Positions 6,057 to 6,792 of a stretch of 6,792 nt of DNA are shown piece by piece. The DNA is from an uncultured cyanobacterium (GTDB lineage Bacteria > Cyanobacteriota > Vampirovibrionia > Gastranaerophilales > Gastranaerophilaceae): NCBI GenBank assembly GCA_947073895.1, contig CAMTNN010000083.1, positions 1 to 6,792 on the forward strand, in the 5' to 3' direction. The notes beneath the pieces are model-generated. The model had not been told where the DNA came from. It made no database searches and saw nothing but the letters and a program-made list of their open reading frames with translations. The position numbers and the translations under genes were made by a program. The first letter of the stretch is position 1. Each line of letters begins with the position of its first letter.

Positions 6057-6601
6057 ATTTTCTCCCCTAAATAAAATAGTACAGCCAACGTCTGGGCTGT
6101 TAAAATATACCCTTCATTTTCTCTTTGTTTTAGCCAGTTTCTAATATTACTTTTCTTAACCCAAATTCTGTCAACAATAACTCCGCCATCGTCAACCGGA
6201 TTAAAAACAGTATTTTTATTTCTTATTTTTGCAATAGCTAATGTAACTGTTTCTGATACGCAACCGGCTGAGCTGGCAACGTTATTTGCGACAATATTAA
6301 TGCATTCTGCTTCAAGTCCTGCTTCTTCTTTAAGTTCAGCTTTTAAAGCTGTTTCTATGCTTTCACCCATTCTTTCGTCACCAACAAGTCCGGCTGGAAC
6401 TGCAATAGAGTATTTGCCGTGATTTTCGGCTTGTAGCGGAGGTCGTTCTTCTATAAGAAATAAAACTTCGTCTTCTGTTTCCGGAAGAATTACTACAACA
6501 TCTGTTGCATTTGGTCTATGAGCATAAACCCATTCACTGCCGCTTTTAGATGGTGTACTTTTTAGTTGTAAATATTTTGTATTATATAAAACTTTGCTCA
6601 T
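6053..6601 (-). CDS. NUDIX hydrolase, ADP-ribose pyrophosphatase-like
   Basis: The 182-residue protein has an N-terminal strand region (YLQLKSTPSKSGSEWVYAHRPNATDVVVILP) and a NUDIX box running G74, E80, then AELKEEAGL (88-96). The spacing G-x5-E-x7-xEUxEExGU is exact, and the metal-binding glutamates E89, E92 and E93 are present. The box arginine (REU) is replaced by A88. Layout and length fit the ADP-ribose/nucleoside-diphosphate-sugar group, which cleaves X-linked diphosphates with magnesium, but the substrate cannot be fixed from sequence. SSAGCVSE (110-117) lies where that group has its substrate-selecting loop. The ATG falls inside the end of the histidine kinase gene (20-bp overlap) and has no clear ribosome site, so coupling to the kinase is likely. 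The stop overlaps the chorismate mutase start. Confidence 0.88.
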   Translation of the reverse strand: MSKVLYNTKYLQLKSTPSKSGSEWVYAHRPNATDVVVILPETEDEVLFLIEERPPLQAENHGKYSIAVPAGLVGDERMGESIETALKAELKEEAGLEAECINIVANNVASSAGCVSETVTLAIAKIRNKNTVFNPVDDGGVIVDRIWVKKSNIRNWLKQRENEGYILTAQTLAVLFYLGEKI

Positions 6602-6792
6602 ATTTTGTAACCGGAATTTTTATACAAAATTCGGTGTACTCTCCTTCCACGCTGTCTACTGTTAAATCTCCGTTATGTGCTTTTGCTATTTGTTGTGACA
6701 AATACAAACCTAAGCCTGTTCCGATTTTTCTGAATTTTTTTTCTGTAGAATAATATTTTTTAAATATTTTATTTATATTTCGTTTAGAAATT
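6582..6792 (-). CDS. Sensor histidine kinase, C-terminal ATPase end (cut by window edge)
   Basis: This frame is open from the window edge to TAA at 6584-6582 and gives 69 residues. It shows the end of a HATPase_c domain: an F-box-like INKIFKKYYSTEKKFRK, then the G2 box IGTGLGLYLSQQIAKAHNGDL, and a last strand EGEYTEFCIKIPV. The spacing between these blocks is that of ordinary two-component kinases. The N box, G1 box, phosphorylated histidine and sensor part lie outside the window, so the signal cannot be inferred. The gene overlaps the NUDIX start by 20 bp. The receiver protein three genes on is its likely partner, because the whole series is read as one unit. Confidence 0.86.
   Translation of the reverse strand, partial: ISKRNINKIFKKYYSTEKKFRKIGTGLGLYLSQQIAKAHNGDLTVDSVEGEYTEFCIKIPVTKYEQSFI

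Noticed and set aside
5387..6753. Plus-strand open frames at 5387-5596, 5950-6144 and 6550-6753
   Set aside because: They lie opposite the receiver, chorismate mutase, NUDIX and kinase genes, which have intact catalytic motifs on the minus strand.
1..6792. CRISPR array, insertion sequence or prophage
   Set aside because: No regularly spaced direct repeats, transposase, terminal inverted repeats or phage genes were seen on either strand.

Overview
The window is an AT-rich bacterial segment in which every supported gene lies on the minus strand, so it reads right to left. The core is the flagellar export-gate cluster fliP-fliQ-fliR-flhB, which implies a motile bacterium with a flagellar type III export apparatus. 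Low G+C, tight ATGA gene overlaps and a tRNA without an encoded CCA are compatible with a Firmicute, or with a flagellated gut-type lineage such as Melainabacteria/Gastranaerophilales. That placement is a guess: no phylogenetic marker in the window settles it.

Layout in order of transcription. (1) 6792-5335 holds four closely packed genes: the C-terminal end of a sensor histidine kinase (cut by the window edge), a NUDIX hydrolase, an AroH-class chorismate mutase, and a stand-alone response-regulator receiver domain. They overlap by 20, 4 and 4 bp, so they are probably one translationally coupled operon that mixes a two-component pair with two small-molecule enzymes. (2) 5334-5213 is a short leader with a plausible sigma70-type promoter and two clean hairpins ahead of fliP. 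(3) 5212-2293 encodes FliP, FliQ, FliR and FlhB, with gaps of 20, 3 and 8 bp. (4) A tRNA-Arg with anticodon CCG starts only 3 nt after the flhB stop and is probably cotranscribed with it. (5) 2215-2033 is an intergenic stretch with two inverted repeats, one followed by a T-run (possible terminator), and a strong extended -10 promoter for the next gene. (6) 2032-143 encodes a 629-residue signalling protein with a coiled coil, a GAF-like region, an intact GGDEF domain and a degenerate HD-GYP domain. (7) 146-1 is the start of a PadR-type transcriptional regulator that overlaps the GGDEF gene by 4 bp.

Taken together, the window joins a flagellar secretion gate to signalling genes: a likely cyclic-di-GMP synthase with an apparently disabled phosphodiesterase domain downstream, and a kinase/receiver pair upstream. 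The most unusual points are the kinase-NUDIX-chorismate mutase-receiver operon, the loss of HD-domain metal ligands beside a fully conserved GGDEF domain, and the tRNA-Arg(CCG) directly behind flhB, whose own start contains a CGG codon in a cluster of arginine codons.
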